Positions 27,195 through 36,252 of a stretch of DNA of 64,000 bases are shown here, piece after piece. How positions within the stretch are numbered: position 1 is the first letter of the stretch; every line of letters begins with the position of its first letter. The stretch is from BA4 sp044376575 (GTDB lineage: Bacteria > Bacteroidota > Bacteroidia > CAIKAF01). The notes under the pieces were generated by a model. That model was not told where the DNA came from, did no database searches, and saw only the letters and a list, made by a program, of their open reading frames with translations. The stretch covers positions 6,175 to 70,174 of the forward strand of contig JBILKR010000013.1 in the NCBI GenBank assembly GCA_044376575.1. Direction: 5' to 3'. The translations under genes were made by a program, and so were the position numbers.

Positions 27195-28406
27195 ATGTTT
27201 CAATTGATTCTTGTTGATAGTATTTCAGGACGTGAGCAATTATTACCTTTTACATATACCCGTCCTGCAGCGGATATTCGCAACGGCATTCTGACCAACA
27301 GAGAGCGTTGGGAATCTTTACTTTCGGTCTCATCAGGAACATTCACAGCATCTTATTTACAGGAAAAATTTCCTTTTGTATCCGCTGAACTTTATCTGGC
27401 CATTGATGCTCAGGTTATCGGAACAGAAGATTTTGCCCGTTTTTTAATGGATGCACAACCCCAAAAGAATACCCTTTATTTTAAAGATGGAATTTGGATT
27501 GCCGGCTGGATTGATAATACTCGGTGGGAAAATTTTAAAAGTTCACAATATGATTTATTTCAAAAAATCGAACTCGAGCATCTGCCTGTGAAAAGATTAG
27601 TGCATACCTGGGACATATTTTCACAATGTGATGCCTTGATGCGTTCAGATTTTCAACGGATAACCAAAAACAGAAAATCTATACCAATATCTGCGGATAA
27701 TACAGTTATAGGACCGGAATCATCAATTTTTATTGAAGAAGGGGCAAAAATGCACGGTGCTGTTCTGAATTCAACAACCGGACCAATTTATATTGGCAAA
27801 GATGCTGAAGTGATGGAAGGCACTTTAATTCGCGGCCCGTTTTCTCTGGGAGAGCATTCACAAACTAAGATGGGTGCAAAAATTTACGGCGCTACATCTT
27901 TAGGTCCTCACGTTAAAGTTGGAGGAGAGTTAAATAACGTTGTGATTTTCGGATACTCAAGCAAGGCTCATGATGGTTTTCTCGGAAACTCAGTAATAGG
28001 AGAGTGGTGCAACCTGGGAGCTGATACAAATAACAGTAACCTGAAAAATAATTATGCATCAGTAAAATTATGGGATTACGCTGCTAAAAAATTTGTTGAT
28101 ACAGGTTTGCAGTTTTGTGGATTAATGATGGGAGATCACAGTAAGTGTGGCATCAATACAATGTTTAATACAGGCACGGTAGTGGGCGTAAGTTCAAATA
28201 TATTCGGATCCGGATTTCCGCGAAACTTTATTCCATCTTTTGCATGGGGTGGTGCACATGGATTTACCACATATCAGTTGCCCGCAGCATTTGAAACCGC
28301 TGAAAAGGTTTATAAGCGAAGAAATATAGATTTCAATGCGATTGAAAAACGAATGTTGGAAAAAATATTTGAAATCACTGAAGAGGAAAGAAAAACAATG
28401 AAGTGA
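27195..28406 (+). CDS. GlmU-like putative sugar nucleotidyltransferase with left-handed beta-helix
   Basis: 403 residues of the Bacteroidota-specific GlmU-like family (UDP-GlcNAc synthesis is the proposed role). The N-terminal half (to about 165) is a divergent nucleotidyltransferase-like region (FTYTRPAADIRNGILTNRERW). From about 165 to 380 hexapeptide repeats form a left-handed helix with an acyltransferase-like end (GPESSIFIEEGAKMHG, NNVVIFGYSSKAHDGFLGNS, LGADTNNSNLKNNYASVKLW). No classical GlmU gene is seen in the window. Strong match to the family pattern; catalytic role is inference from the family. Confidence 0.88.
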   Translation: MFQLILVDSISGREQLLPFTYTRPAADIRNGILTNRERWESLLSVSSGTFTASYLQEKFPFVSAELYLAIDAQVIGTEDFARFLMDAQPQKNTLYFKDGIWIAGWIDNTRWENFKSSQYDLFQKIELEHLPVKRLVHTWDIFSQCDALMRSDFQRITKNRKSIPISADNTVIGPESSIFIEEGAKMHGAVLNSTTGPIYIGKDAEVMEGTLIRGPFSLGEHSQTKMGAKIYGATSLGPHVKVGGELNNVVIFGYSSKAHDGFLGNSVIGEWCNLGADTNNSNLKNNYASVKLWDYAAKKFVDTGLQFCGLMMGDHSKCGINTMFNTGTVVGVSSNIFGSGFPRNFIPSFAWGGAHGFTTYQLPAAFETAEKVYKRRNIDFNAIEKRMLEKIFEITEEERKTMK

Positions 28407-28418
28407 TATTAAACAAAA

Positions 28419-28447
28419 AGGGAACTGCAGTATGCAATTCCCTCTTT
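28419..28447 (+). terminator. Probable terminator of the GlmU-like gene
   Basis: Hairpin of AGGGAACTGCA (28419-28429) with TGCAATTCCCT (28433-28443), one mismatch, three-base loop, then CTTT. It lies between the convergent GlmU-like gene and clpB and is shared only weakly by the clpB side. Confidence 0.65.
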
Positions 28448-28539
28448 GATAACCAACCTACTATGAAAAAACTATTTTTTGTAAACTTTACATGAATAAA
28501 ACATCATATATTTTATTTTGTTTTGTCATTAACATTTTT

Positions 28540-31146
28540 TTAGGATTCATTGACTGAATTTCTAAAAACAATCTGACCTTCAAACTCATCAACAATAATT
28601 CTCCCTTCTTTGTTCACGTTGCCTGCTAAAATAATTTTCGAAAGTTCGTTCAGCACATTGCGCTGTATCACCCTTTTTACCGGTCGTGCACCGAATTGCG
28701 GATCATACCCCAGCTGACTGATCCACTGTATGGCTTCTTCGGTAGCCTCCAGTTCAATATTGTTGCTTTCTTTTATCATTGAAGCAATTTGTTTAAACTG
28801 CATCTTAACCACCTCATATACATCATTTCGTGAAAGCGGAAGGAACATTACTGTTTCATCAATTCGGTTGAGGAACTCAGGGCGCATGGTTTTTCTCAGT
28901 AATTCAAAAACTTCATTCTTTGCTTTGGCAATGGTCAAATCCCTGTCTTTTAATTCAAGATCTTCAAAATGTTCCTGAATCAAATGTGAACCAAGATTTG
29001 AAGTTAAAATGATGATGGTATTTTTAAAATTGGCAACCCGCCCTTTGTTATCAGTTAATCTGCCATCATCCAACACCTGTAATAATATATTAAATACATC
29101 GGGATGTGCTTTTTCTATCTCATCCAGAAGAATAACAGAATAGGGTTTTCTTCGCACTGCTTCTGTCAACTGACCACCTTCTTCGTATCCAACATATCCG
29201 GGAGGCGCACCCACAAGCCTCGATACAGCATGCTTTTCCTGATATTCGCTCATGTCAATACGCGTCATCGCATTTTCATTGTCAAACAAATATTCAGCAA
29301 GGGCTTTGGCCAGTTCAGTTTTACCGACTCCAGTTGTACCGAGAAAAATAAACGAGCCTATGGGTCGTTTCGGATCCTGAAGGCCGGCACGATTTCTTCT
29401 CACTGCGTTGGATATGGCTTCTATAGCCTCTTCCTGACCAACTACTCGCTGATGTAATTCTTCTTCCAGGTGTAATAATTTCTCCCGTTCTGTTTGCAGC
29501 ATTTTCTGGATGGGTATGCCAGTCCACCTTGATACAATATCTGCAATATCTTCAGGATCTATTTCTTCTTTGATCATGGCTTTATCGCCTTGTAATTGAG
29601 AGAGTTGTTCCTGAGATTTTATTAACTCATTTTCTTTCTCTTTAATTCGTCCATATCGAATCTCTGCAACTTTCCCGTAATCACTTGCCCTTTCAGCCTG
29701 TTCGGCTTCAAATTTCAGCGATTCCATTTCCTGTTTGCATTTTTGAATTGCCTCTACACAGTCTTTTTCCTGTTTCCATTTGGCATGCAACCCATTTCGT
29801 TCTTCGTTTAGATTTGCAAGCTCTTCATTGAGTTTATCAAGTTTTGAAATATTTCCTTCTCTTTTAATTGCTTCCCGTTCAATCTCAACCTGCATGATTT
29901 TTCTTTCAATTTTTTCCAGGTCTTCCGGTTTGGAATTGATTTCAAGGCGAAGCTTGGCTGCCGCTTCATCTATCAGGTCAATGGCCTTGTCTGGTAAAAA
30001 ACGATCAGTGATATAACGTTGTGATAGTTCAACGGCAGCAATGATGGAATCATCCTTGATACGAACCTTATGATGCGTTTCATATTTTTCTTTGATTCCG
30101 CGTAAAATAGAAATGGCATCTTCAGGCGAAGGTTCATCAACATATACTTTTTGAAATCGTCGTTCGAGCGCTTTATCATTCTCAAAAAACTTTTGATATT
30201 CATTTAAAGTAGTGGCACCAATTGCTCTCAGTTCGCCTCTTGCCAGTGCAGGCTTCATAATGTTGGCCGCATCCATGGCACCTTGTCCGCCGCCGGCACC
30301 AACCAATGTATGAATCTCATCAATAAACAAAATAATATCTCCTTCTGATGATTGTACTTCTTTAACAACTGCTTTTAATCTTTCTTCAAATTCGCCTTTA
30401 TATTTTGCACCTGCAATTAAGGCACCCATATCCAGGGAATAAATAATTTTTGATTTCAGATTTTCAGGAACATCTCCATTGATAATCCGATGTGCAAGAC
30501 CTTCAGCAATGGCTGTTTTACCAACACCGGGCTCTCCGATGAGAATAGGATTATTTTTTGTTCTTCTCGATAAAATATGCAACACCCTTCTTATCTCTTC
30601 ATCTCTTCCAATCACCGGATCCAGCTTACCTGAGCGAGCAAGATTGTTTAAATTTTTAGCATATTTTTCTAAAGCATTATAGGTTTCTTCTGCGCTATGA
30701 CTGGTAACACGCGCTCCTTTTCTTAGATCGTGAATAGCAGACTTCAGTTCCTTTACTGAAATACCTTTATCCTTTAAAAATCTCCCTGTGGCATCTTTAC
30801 CCTGAAGCAACGATAAAAATAAATGTTCAAGTGAAACATATTCATCATTGAACTCTTTCAGCAATGCATTGGCGCGTTGAATCACCTGGTTGGCTTCATT
30901 GCTCAGGTATGTCTGACCTCCGGATACTTTGGGATATGTCTGAATAATAGACTGAATTCCTGTTGAAATTAATTCCGGAGAAATATTCATTTTCTTTAAT
31001 AAAAACGGAATCACTTTTTCATCAACATTAAGCATACCTTTTAAAATATGCGCCGGTTCAATACCTTGCTGTTGATTTTCAAATGCAATCTGAGCTGCAT
31101 TTTCAATGGCCTCCTGTGATTTAATGGTGAAGTTATTTATGTTCAT
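28540..31146 (-). CDS. clpB: ATP-dependent disaggregase ClpB
   Basis: Hexameric AAA+ chaperone that rescues aggregated proteins together with DnaK. 868 residues, normal length. Order: Clp N-domain (1-145), first AAA+ domain with Walker A GEPGVGKT (204-211), the long middle coiled coil (about 410-525) that separates ClpB from ClpA/ClpC, and the second AAA+ domain with Walker A GTTGVGKT and the ClpB loop GAPPGYVGYEEGGQL. No ClpP-binding loop is expected. It is monocistronic. The 247-base region upstream shows no full TAnnTTTG match on this strand. Confidence 0.97.
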   Translation of the reverse strand: MNINNFTIKSQEAIENAAQIAFENQQQGIEPAHILKGMLNVDEKVIPFLLKKMNISPELISTGIQSIIQTYPKVSGGQTYLSNEANQVIQRANALLKEFNDEYVSLEHLFLSLLQGKDATGRFLKDKGISVKELKSAIHDLRKGARVTSHSAEETYNALEKYAKNLNNLARSGKLDPVIGRDEEIRRVLHILSRRTKNNPILIGEPGVGKTAIAEGLAHRIINGDVPENLKSKIIYSLDMGALIAGAKYKGEFEERLKAVVKEVQSSEGDIILFIDEIHTLVGAGGGQGAMDAANIMKPALARGELRAIGATTLNEYQKFFENDKALERRFQKVYVDEPSPEDAISILRGIKEKYETHHKVRIKDDSIIAAVELSQRYITDRFLPDKAIDLIDEAAAKLRLEINSKPEDLEKIERKIMQVEIEREAIKREGNISKLDKLNEELANLNEERNGLHAKWKQEKDCVEAIQKCKQEMESLKFEAEQAERASDYGKVAEIRYGRIKEKENELIKSQEQLSQLQGDKAMIKEEIDPEDIADIVSRWTGIPIQKMLQTEREKLLHLEEELHQRVVGQEEAIEAISNAVRRNRAGLQDPKRPIGSFIFLGTTGVGKTELAKALAEYLFDNENAMTRIDMSEYQEKHAVSRLVGAPPGYVGYEEGGQLTEAVRRKPYSVILLDEIEKAHPDVFNILLQVLDDGRLTDNKGRVANFKNTIIILTSNLGSHLIQEHFEDLELKDRDLTIAKAKNEVFELLRKTMRPEFLNRIDETVMFLPLSRNDVYEVVKMQFKQIASMIKESNNIELEATEEAIQWISQLGYDPQFGARPVKRVIQRNVLNELSKIILAGNVNKEGRIIVDEFEGQIVFRNSVNES

Positions 31147-31208
31147 AAAAACATTTTTCTAAATTTTATCAAATAGTTTACCAATCAAAAATTCAATCAA
31201 ATCAGATG

Positions 31209-31216
31209 TAAATTTG
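31209..31216 (+). promoter_or_regulatory. Possible TAnnTTTG -7 box for mpl
   Basis: TAAATTTG lies about 178 bases before the mpl ATG. This would give a long leader, so another promoter nearer the gene may exist; in AT-rich DNA such an 8-mer can also arise by chance. Confidence 0.3.
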
Positions 31217-31393
31217 TCATTATTTACAACCTTTTTAAGTCAGCATGGCATTGTTTGGTAATTGTACCTGCCGATTTGTAAGTAATTTTTAAAGATTATA
31301 ATGAGGAGTGCTGTGTTTAAAACTCATATCATTTGGACAATCAATACATGTGTTTTCATATTTACTTCGTTGTATAAATTTATTTTTTAATAC

Positions 31394-32746
31394 ATGCGTA
31401 TTCATTTTATAGCAATTGGTGGTGCAGCTATGCACAATCTGGCTTTAGCACTTCATCATAAAGGTCATATTGTAACCGGTTCGGATGATGAGATTTTTGA
31501 ACCCTCCAGAAGCAGGTTACAAAAAGTTGGTTTATTACCTGAAGAAACGGGATGGTTTGCTAATAGAATCAATAGTGAAATTGATGCTGTTATTCTGGGA
31601 ATGCATGCCAGAAAAGATAATCCTGAATTATTGAAAGCACTGGAACTTGGATTAAAGATTTATTCTTATCCGGAGTTTATGTATCATGAAACACAAAATA
31701 AGACAAGGGCTGTAATTGGTGGCAGTCACGGTAAAACAACGATCACATCAATGATTATGCATGTGTTAAAGTATTCAGAAGCATCCTTTGATTATCTGGT
31801 TGGTTCACAAATTGAAGGATTTGATACGATGGTCGGGTTAGAAAAAGATTCTGTTTCTGCTGTGATTGAAGGTGATGAGTATTTGGCTTCACCTTTACAG
31901 CCTGTTCCCAAGTTTCATTTATATCATCCACACATAGCATTAATCAGTGGTATTGCATGGGATCATATTAATGTGTTTCCCACCTTTGAAAGTTACGTTG
32001 AGCAGTTTAGATTATTTATTGAAAAAATTGAACCTCAAGGAAAATTAATTTGGTATGCAGGCGATGCTGAACTTTCAAAAATAGTCAACGAGCATTCACG
32101 AAAAGACATTGAATGTATCCCCTATGATATTCCATCTCATCTTATTATCAATTCAATATCTTATATCAATTATCAGGACAAACAGATACCATTACAGATT
32201 TTTGGTGACCATAATTTGATTAATCTTGAAGGCGCCCGTTTGGTTTGTAATGCACTTGGTATATCTGATGAAAAGTTTTTTGATGCAATTCAGCATTTTA
32301 AAGGTGCTGCTAAACGATTAGAACCAATAGTATTGAATCAAAAGCAAGTTGTATTCAGGGACTTTGCACATTCACCTTCCAAACTAAAGGCTACTGTTCA
32401 GGCGGTGATGAAGCAATATCATTCCATGAATATAGCCTGTGTAATGGAACTCCATACATTCAGCAGTTTAAATAAAAATTTCCTGAATGAGTATGCGCAA
32501 AGTATGAACGATGCTGAAGAGGCGGTTGTGTATTTCAATCCGGCAACCATTGCACATAAAAAACTGGAATCAATTTCTGTAGAAGATGTTATTATGGCAT
32601 TTAAGCATCCTAAGCTATCTGTAATAACCGGTGTGGAAGAATTGAAATCATATTTTGAAAAGTTAAAGAAAGATCAACGCTCTGTATTACTTATGAGTTC
32701 AGGAAACTGGGGAGGAATAGATATTGTAGATTTTTTTAAGGAATAA
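31394..32746 (+). CDS. mpl: UDP-N-acetylmuramate:L-alanyl-gamma-D-glutamyl-meso-diaminopimelate ligase (Mpl type)
   Basis: Recycles the cell-wall tripeptide by joining it to UDP-MurNAc. 450 residues with the three Mur ligase domains. N-terminal IAIGGAAMHNLALALHHKGH is the UDP-binding Rossmann motif; the ATP loop is GGSHGKTT (109-116), where Mpl/MurC have a GTHGKTT-like sequence. Later DGDE-like EGDEYLASPL and HSPSKLKATVQA support a Mur ligase. I choose Mpl over MurC because the N-terminus reads GGAAMHN instead of the GIGGxGM of MurC; the substrate is still inference. A TAAATTTG box is found 178 bases upstream at 31209. Confidence 0.88.
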   Translation: MRIHFIAIGGAAMHNLALALHHKGHIVTGSDDEIFEPSRSRLQKVGLLPEETGWFANRINSEIDAVILGMHARKDNPELLKALELGLKIYSYPEFMYHETQNKTRAVIGGSHGKTTITSMIMHVLKYSEASFDYLVGSQIEGFDTMVGLEKDSVSAVIEGDEYLASPLQPVPKFHLYHPHIALISGIAWDHINVFPTFESYVEQFRLFIEKIEPQGKLIWYAGDAELSKIVNEHSRKDIECIPYDIPSHLIINSISYINYQDKQIPLQIFGDHNLINLEGARLVCNALGISDEKFFDAIQHFKGAAKRLEPIVLNQKQVVFRDFAHSPSKLKATVQAVMKQYHSMNIACVMELHTFSSLNKNFLNEYAQSMNDAEEAVVYFNPATIAHKKLESISVEDVIMAFKHPKLSVITGVEELKSYFEKLKKDQRSVLLMSSGNWGGIDIVDFFKE

Positions 32747-32750
32747 AATC

Positions 32751-32800
32751 ATCTAACTTATATTTAATATCGATTTATATCACGGTAGTATAAGTTAGAT
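32751..32800 (+). repeat. 12-base inverted repeat after mpl
   Basis: ATCTAACTTATA (32751-32762) is repeated in inverted form at 32789-32800 with a 26-base spacer. It could form the 3' end hairpin of the mpl transcript; there is no T-run after it, so a protein-binding site is also possible. Confidence 0.55.
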
Positions 32801-32859
32801 TAAGATTAGCATTATAATCAATCGGCTAAATCAATTAAACTTATTACTTTTATAGCCTT

Positions 32860-32931
32860 GGTTTTGTAGTACAATGGATAGTACGTGAGTCTCCGGAACT
32901 CAAGATCCCAGTTCGATTCTGGGCAAGACCA
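32860..32931 (+). tRNA. tRNA-Arg (anticodon CCG)
   Basis: A full cloverleaf: acceptor GGTTTTG/CAAGACC with one G-T pair, D stem GTAC/GTAC, anticodon stem TGAGT/ACTCA with loop CTCCGGA (anticodon CCG at 32893-32895), T arm CCCAG-TTCGATT-CTGGG and discriminator A at 32931. The 3' CCA is not encoded. It reads the CGG codon. Immediately downstream begins the accessory-looking region, so it is a possible integration site, though no repeat of its 3' end was found further down. Confidence 0.95.
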
Positions 32932-32948
32932 CTGATTATAAATTTTTT

Positions 32949-32984
32949 TAAAAGTAATTTATAAAAATTTGAGAATTACTTTTA
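32949..32984 (+). terminator. AT-rich hairpin after tRNA-Arg
   Basis: TAAAAGTAATT (32949-32959) pairs perfectly with AATTACTTTTA (32974-32984), 14-base loop. It lies 18 bases after the tRNA and is a plausible terminator, but the stem contains few G-C pairs. Confidence 0.45.
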
Positions 32985-33186
32985 ATTGACTACCACAAGT
33001 TGTTCATCCATATTCAACACAATAGTAAATAGAAGCCATTAATGATATTGAAGTCAGAATGCTTAATTATTACAAGCCTTATTAGATGAATAAATGATAT
33101 TTAATAGTAAATAAATTTATTTCTTCACAAATGTTAATGTTTTGTAGTTTGTTCTGCCATAGCTTAGCAAGAAATATCTCTTAATC

Positions 33187-33669
33187 ATGAAAAAAGTTTT
33201 TGATTTGTACAGATGGACTGCCAGGCCTACTGTTTTAGCTAATTGGTTTTTATCACCAGCTTGTATTTTAATTTCATTTACTGTTTTTGCACAAAAAAAC
33301 AATCAAGTAAAAAATTTATCAGTAGCTATAACTAACGTTCAGGCATCCGGTAAAACTCTTTCTGTAGGTATGTATAGAAATACAGATCAGTTTCCTGAGT
33401 TTGGAAAATATTGGAAAAATATCAAAGTAAATTCAATAAATAATACAATAAAAGTAGAGTTTGAGGCTCCTTATGGTGATTATGCAGTTGCGGTATTTCA
33501 TGATTTAAACGGAAATGGTAAATTGGATAAGAATTTTATTGGTTATCCTATTGAACCTTTCGGTTTTTTGAATAATTTTAAGCCTAAGTTTTCAAGTCCA
33601 AGTTATAAAGATTGTAAGTTTACCTATTCAAAAGACTCTGAGAATATTAATATAAAATTAATTGACTGA
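33187..33669 (+). CDS. DUF2141 exported protein
   Basis: 160 residues. An N-terminal hydrophobic segment (about 20-36, LSPACILISFTVFAQ) looks like a signal peptide with an unusually long n-region. The mature part fits DUF2141: beta strands with VAITNVQASGKTLSVGMYRN, YAVAVFHDLNGNGKLD (a Ca-binding-like Asp/Asn loop) and GYPIEPFGFLNN. DUF2141 proteins are small extracytoplasmic domains of unknown role. The next gene, an SDR oxidoreductase, starts 1 base after the stop codon, so the two are co-translated. Confidence 0.85.
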   Translation: MKKVFDLYRWTARPTVLANWFLSPACILISFTVFAQKNNQVKNLSVAITNVQASGKTLSVGMYRNTDQFPEFGKYWKNIKVNSINNTIKVEFEAPYGDYAVAVFHDLNGNGKLDKNFIGYPIEPFGFLNNFKPKFSSPSYKDCKFTYSKDSENINIKLID

Positions 33670-33670
33670 T

Positions 33671-34456
33671 ATGAACGATATCGCATTAATAACAGGTGCT
33701 TCAAGTGGAATTGGCTATGAATTAGCTATATTGTTTGCTAAAAAAAAGACGGATATTTTAATTATAGCTAGAAATGAGCAAAGGCTATTGAATATTAAAA
33801 AAAATCTGGAAAATGAATATCAAATAAAAGTTTATACTGTTGCTTCAGACTTATCAACACCAAAAGGTGTTAATGATGTTTTAAATTTTGTAAAGGATAA
33901 TCGTTTAAATGTTTCGTATCTAATAAATAATGCAGGTTTTGGTGATTATGGAAGCTTTATTGAAAGGAATATTGAAAATTATTCAGAAATGATTAGTGTG
34001 AATATTACAAGTCTTACTTCATTAACTCATTATTTTGCTAAAGAAATGGTTCGAAATGGTAAAGGTAGAATCCTGAATATTGCTTCCACAGCAGGTTTTC
34101 AGCCTGATCCATGTTTTGCTGTTTATGGTGCTACAAAGGCCTATGTAATAAATTTTACAGAGGCATTACATAAAGAATTGGAAAAAACTGGTGTAACAGT
34201 AACTGTATTGTCACCTGGTGCTACCCGAACAGAGTTTATGGAAAGAGCTGAAATGTCTAATTCAAAGCTTTTTAATGGTAGTGTAATGTCAGCTAAAGAA
34301 GTTGCAAAAGTAGGATTTGAGGGTATGATGAAAGGAAAGCTGCATGTCATTCCGGGTTTTAAAAATAGAATTTTGGCATTCTTTTCCAGTATCACTCCTT
34401 CCAGCAAATTAAGATTAAATATTTCTGCTAGAGTAATGGGCCAAAAAGTCGATTGA
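33671..34456 (+). CDS. Short-chain dehydrogenase/reductase (SDR)
   Basis: 261 residues in a classical SDR fold. Cofactor loop TGASSGIG (about 8-15), NNAGFGDYG, and the catalytic set Ser in NIASTAGF, Tyr and Lys in YGATKAYV. The segment HKELEKTGVTVTVLSPGATRTEF is characteristic of the DltE/YqjQ-like subgroup. I use ATG 33671; TTG 33662 is in frame upstream but lies inside the DUF2141 gene. Coenzyme is probably NADPH by the basic residues after the first strand (IARNEQR). Substrate unknown. Confidence 0.9.
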   Translation: MNDIALITGASSGIGYELAILFAKKKTDILIIARNEQRLLNIKKNLENEYQIKVYTVASDLSTPKGVNDVLNFVKDNRLNVSYLINNAGFGDYGSFIERNIENYSEMISVNITSLTSLTHYFAKEMVRNGKGRILNIASTAGFQPDPCFAVYGATKAYVINFTEALHKELEKTGVTVTVLSPGATRTEFMERAEMSNSKLFNGSVMSAKEVAKVGFEGMMKGKLHVIPGFKNRILAFFSSITPSSKLRLNISARVMGQKVD

Positions 34457-34532
34457 TTTTATGCCTAATACACATTCCTTATATAGATACGCAGTAATGA
34501 ACAGTTTGTTTATTTATAGTTATCTTAAAAGG

Positions 34533-35099
34533 CTAAAAATTATAACCAAATCTTAATGAACCCAATAGGAATGGAGCTTCTCCAATTTCTTTAGTTAGAG
34601 TATTGTCTTCATAAATAGGCCAGGGATTGGATTTATAAATTACCCCGGCTACCCCAAATTGGGGGATTACATAAAGTTTTTTGCGGAAAAACTCAACCTT
34701 GTATCCAACATAACCGGAAATTAGCCAGTCAAAGCCATAGTATGTTTGTCCAGTCGTTACGTGATTTTGTAAAACACCAAGTCCGGTAGTTTGAGAAAAT
34801 TCCAAATGAAGACCTTTCCAAAAGTATTGTCTGTATCCACTTGCAATACTGTAGTCAGCAAATCTTCCTTCTGTTTCTCGATTTTTTGGGAAGTCTACAT
34901 TTATACCGACATAAATATCTCCACGAAAGTGTCCTTTTTCCCAAAGTTTAATTGTGAAGTGGGTTCTTGTTGCTCCTGGGAAAAAAGGCCAAAGAATATC
35001 TGTTTCAATTCCGTATCGTTTAATTTTTTCTTTAGTTTGGGCAAAAGCAGACATTGTAAGAAAACTTGATATAGCTAGAAGCAGTATTAAATTTTTCAT
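34533..35099 (-). CDS. Putative outer-membrane beta-barrel protein
   Basis: 188 residues: signal peptide cleaved after SAFAQ (about residue 21), then alternating amphipathic strands (HFRGDIYVGINVDF, DYSIASGYRQYFW, WLISGYVGYKVEFF, LGSLRFGYNF) ending in an aromatic F, the pattern of a small barrel. Not assigned to a named family. Converges with the SDR gene over 76 bases. Whether it is linked to the cyclase gene upstream on the same strand, 164 bases away, is unclear. Confidence 0.7.
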   Translation of the reverse strand: MKNLILLLAISSFLTMSAFAQTKEKIKRYGIETDILWPFFPGATRTHFTIKLWEKGHFRGDIYVGINVDFPKNRETEGRFADYSIASGYRQYFWKGLHLEFSQTTGLGVLQNHVTTGQTYYGFDWLISGYVGYKVEFFRKKLYVIPQFGVAGVIYKSNPWPIYEDNTLTKEIGEAPFLLGSLRFGYNF

Positions 35100-35263
35100 T
35101 TTTTGAATTTTAATTATTTAGACAATTTTATTTATCAATAAATAGAATCCACTGAAAAAATGTTAAGAAATTCAACATTTTATTATGGCTTTATAATTTC
35201 AAATTCTGCTAGTGAAAATTTATTATATGAATATGTATTATAATAAATTATTGTGAAGTGAAT

Positions 35264-36193
35264 TTATCTATATATTTTATTTGAACCGATATTTTCAAAA
35301 TTTCCTACGAGTTGAAATACACGTATTTTATTGTCTTCTTTAAGATTTATATTAATTATTGCATCGGTATGGTGAAGAATATTTCTTGTTAAACTGCCAT
35401 TCTCAGGCCCTTTAAATAAAACCTTGTTTCTCGTAATGATTGAAATATCCATTTGAATTTTCCTACTGATAATTCTAAACTCATAATTTGAATCACTAAA
35501 AATTAAGTTTGAGATATTAATTTTATTATAGTTGCGAAGGTCAATTTCTTTTCCGTCAAAGCGAAAATGTCCAATATGTCTTATGAATTTATTACCGAGC
35601 CATTTTATTTCTGCCTGGGAGAAAAGCAGACTCACCTGAGAATTATTAGGATCAACTGCATGAAGCCAAAAATAATTTTCCGGAAAAGATGTGCCCCAAT
35701 TCTTTTCCAGGTATCCGCTTTCGTTATGAAGCGAATAGCTTGCCTGCATATAATCTATTTTGCCAGATACATAGTGGGAAGAATTTAATACAGAGTGATA
35801 GCAAGGAAGATATGGGATGAAATAATGATATCCCATCGAGTTTTTAAATGTTTTAATCGGATTATTATTTTTTAAGTACAAATCTATCAACAGATCATTT
35901 GTTTTAATTTTAATCACATGTGTAGTCAATATGTTATTTCCCATGCAAACAATATGCTGGGAAGGATCACAGTACACCTCATTTTTGGAGAAATATATAA
36001 TTTCAGGTAGTTTACTCGGAATTAGTACTTGAATAAATCCGAAGGTGTCGATAGAGTTTCGGGTAGCGTAACCATATATGATAATAAATGATGATTTGTG
36101 TTGCGTTGAATACACTTTCTGAAACCATCCTTCAAAATATTTATTTCGCTTAAAATTACCCTGAAGACTCGATGGTTTGTATTTGCCAAGCAT
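35264..36193 (-). CDS. Tocopherol cyclase family protein (VTE1-like fold)
   Basis: 309 residues. The family signatures are NKYFEGWFQKVYS near the start (YFEGWYFK in plant VTE1), a middle block PYLPCYHSVLNSSHYVSGKI, and the motif GYLEKNWGTSFPENYFWLHA, which corresponds to the EKNWG...FP...W core. The later segments WLGNKFIRHIGHFRF and LFKGPENGSLTRNI match the bacterial, non-cyanobacterial branch as I recall it. Plant members close the chromanol ring of tocopherols; bacterial members of this branch have no known reaction. The gene lies 59 bases downstream of a flavodoxin-fold quinone reductase gene on the same strand. Family call firm, reaction open. Confidence 0.85.
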   Translation of the reverse strand: MLGKYKPSSLQGNFKRNKYFEGWFQKVYSTQHKSSFIIIYGYATRNSIDTFGFIQVLIPSKLPEIIYFSKNEVYCDPSQHIVCMGNNILTTHVIKIKTNDLLIDLYLKNNNPIKTFKNSMGYHYFIPYLPCYHSVLNSSHYVSGKIDYMQASYSLHNESGYLEKNWGTSFPENYFWLHAVDPNNSQVSLLFSQAEIKWLGNKFIRHIGHFRFDGKEIDLRNYNKINISNLIFSDSNYEFRIISRKIQMDISIITRNKVLFKGPENGSLTRNILHHTDAIININLKEDNKIRVFQLVGNFENIGSNKIYR

Positions 36194-36252
36194 TTGAATT
36201 TATGTATATATTATTGATAAAGCATAAGTTATTTTTTCATGTTTTCTATTTT

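Noticed and set aside
29104..29457. 117-codon open frame on the plus strand inside clpB
   Set aside because: Lies fully antisense to the well-supported clpB gene and reads as random sequence.
31394..32746. MurC (UDP-N-acetylmuramate-alanine ligase)
   Set aside because: The N-terminal IAIGGAAMHN motif and the isolated position fit Mpl; MurC genes usually sit in the mur/fts cluster.
32860..33200. Prophage or integrative element attachment site at tRNA-Arg
   Set aside because: No integrase gene in the window and no second copy of the tRNA 3' end was found by eye; kept only as a weak hypothesis.
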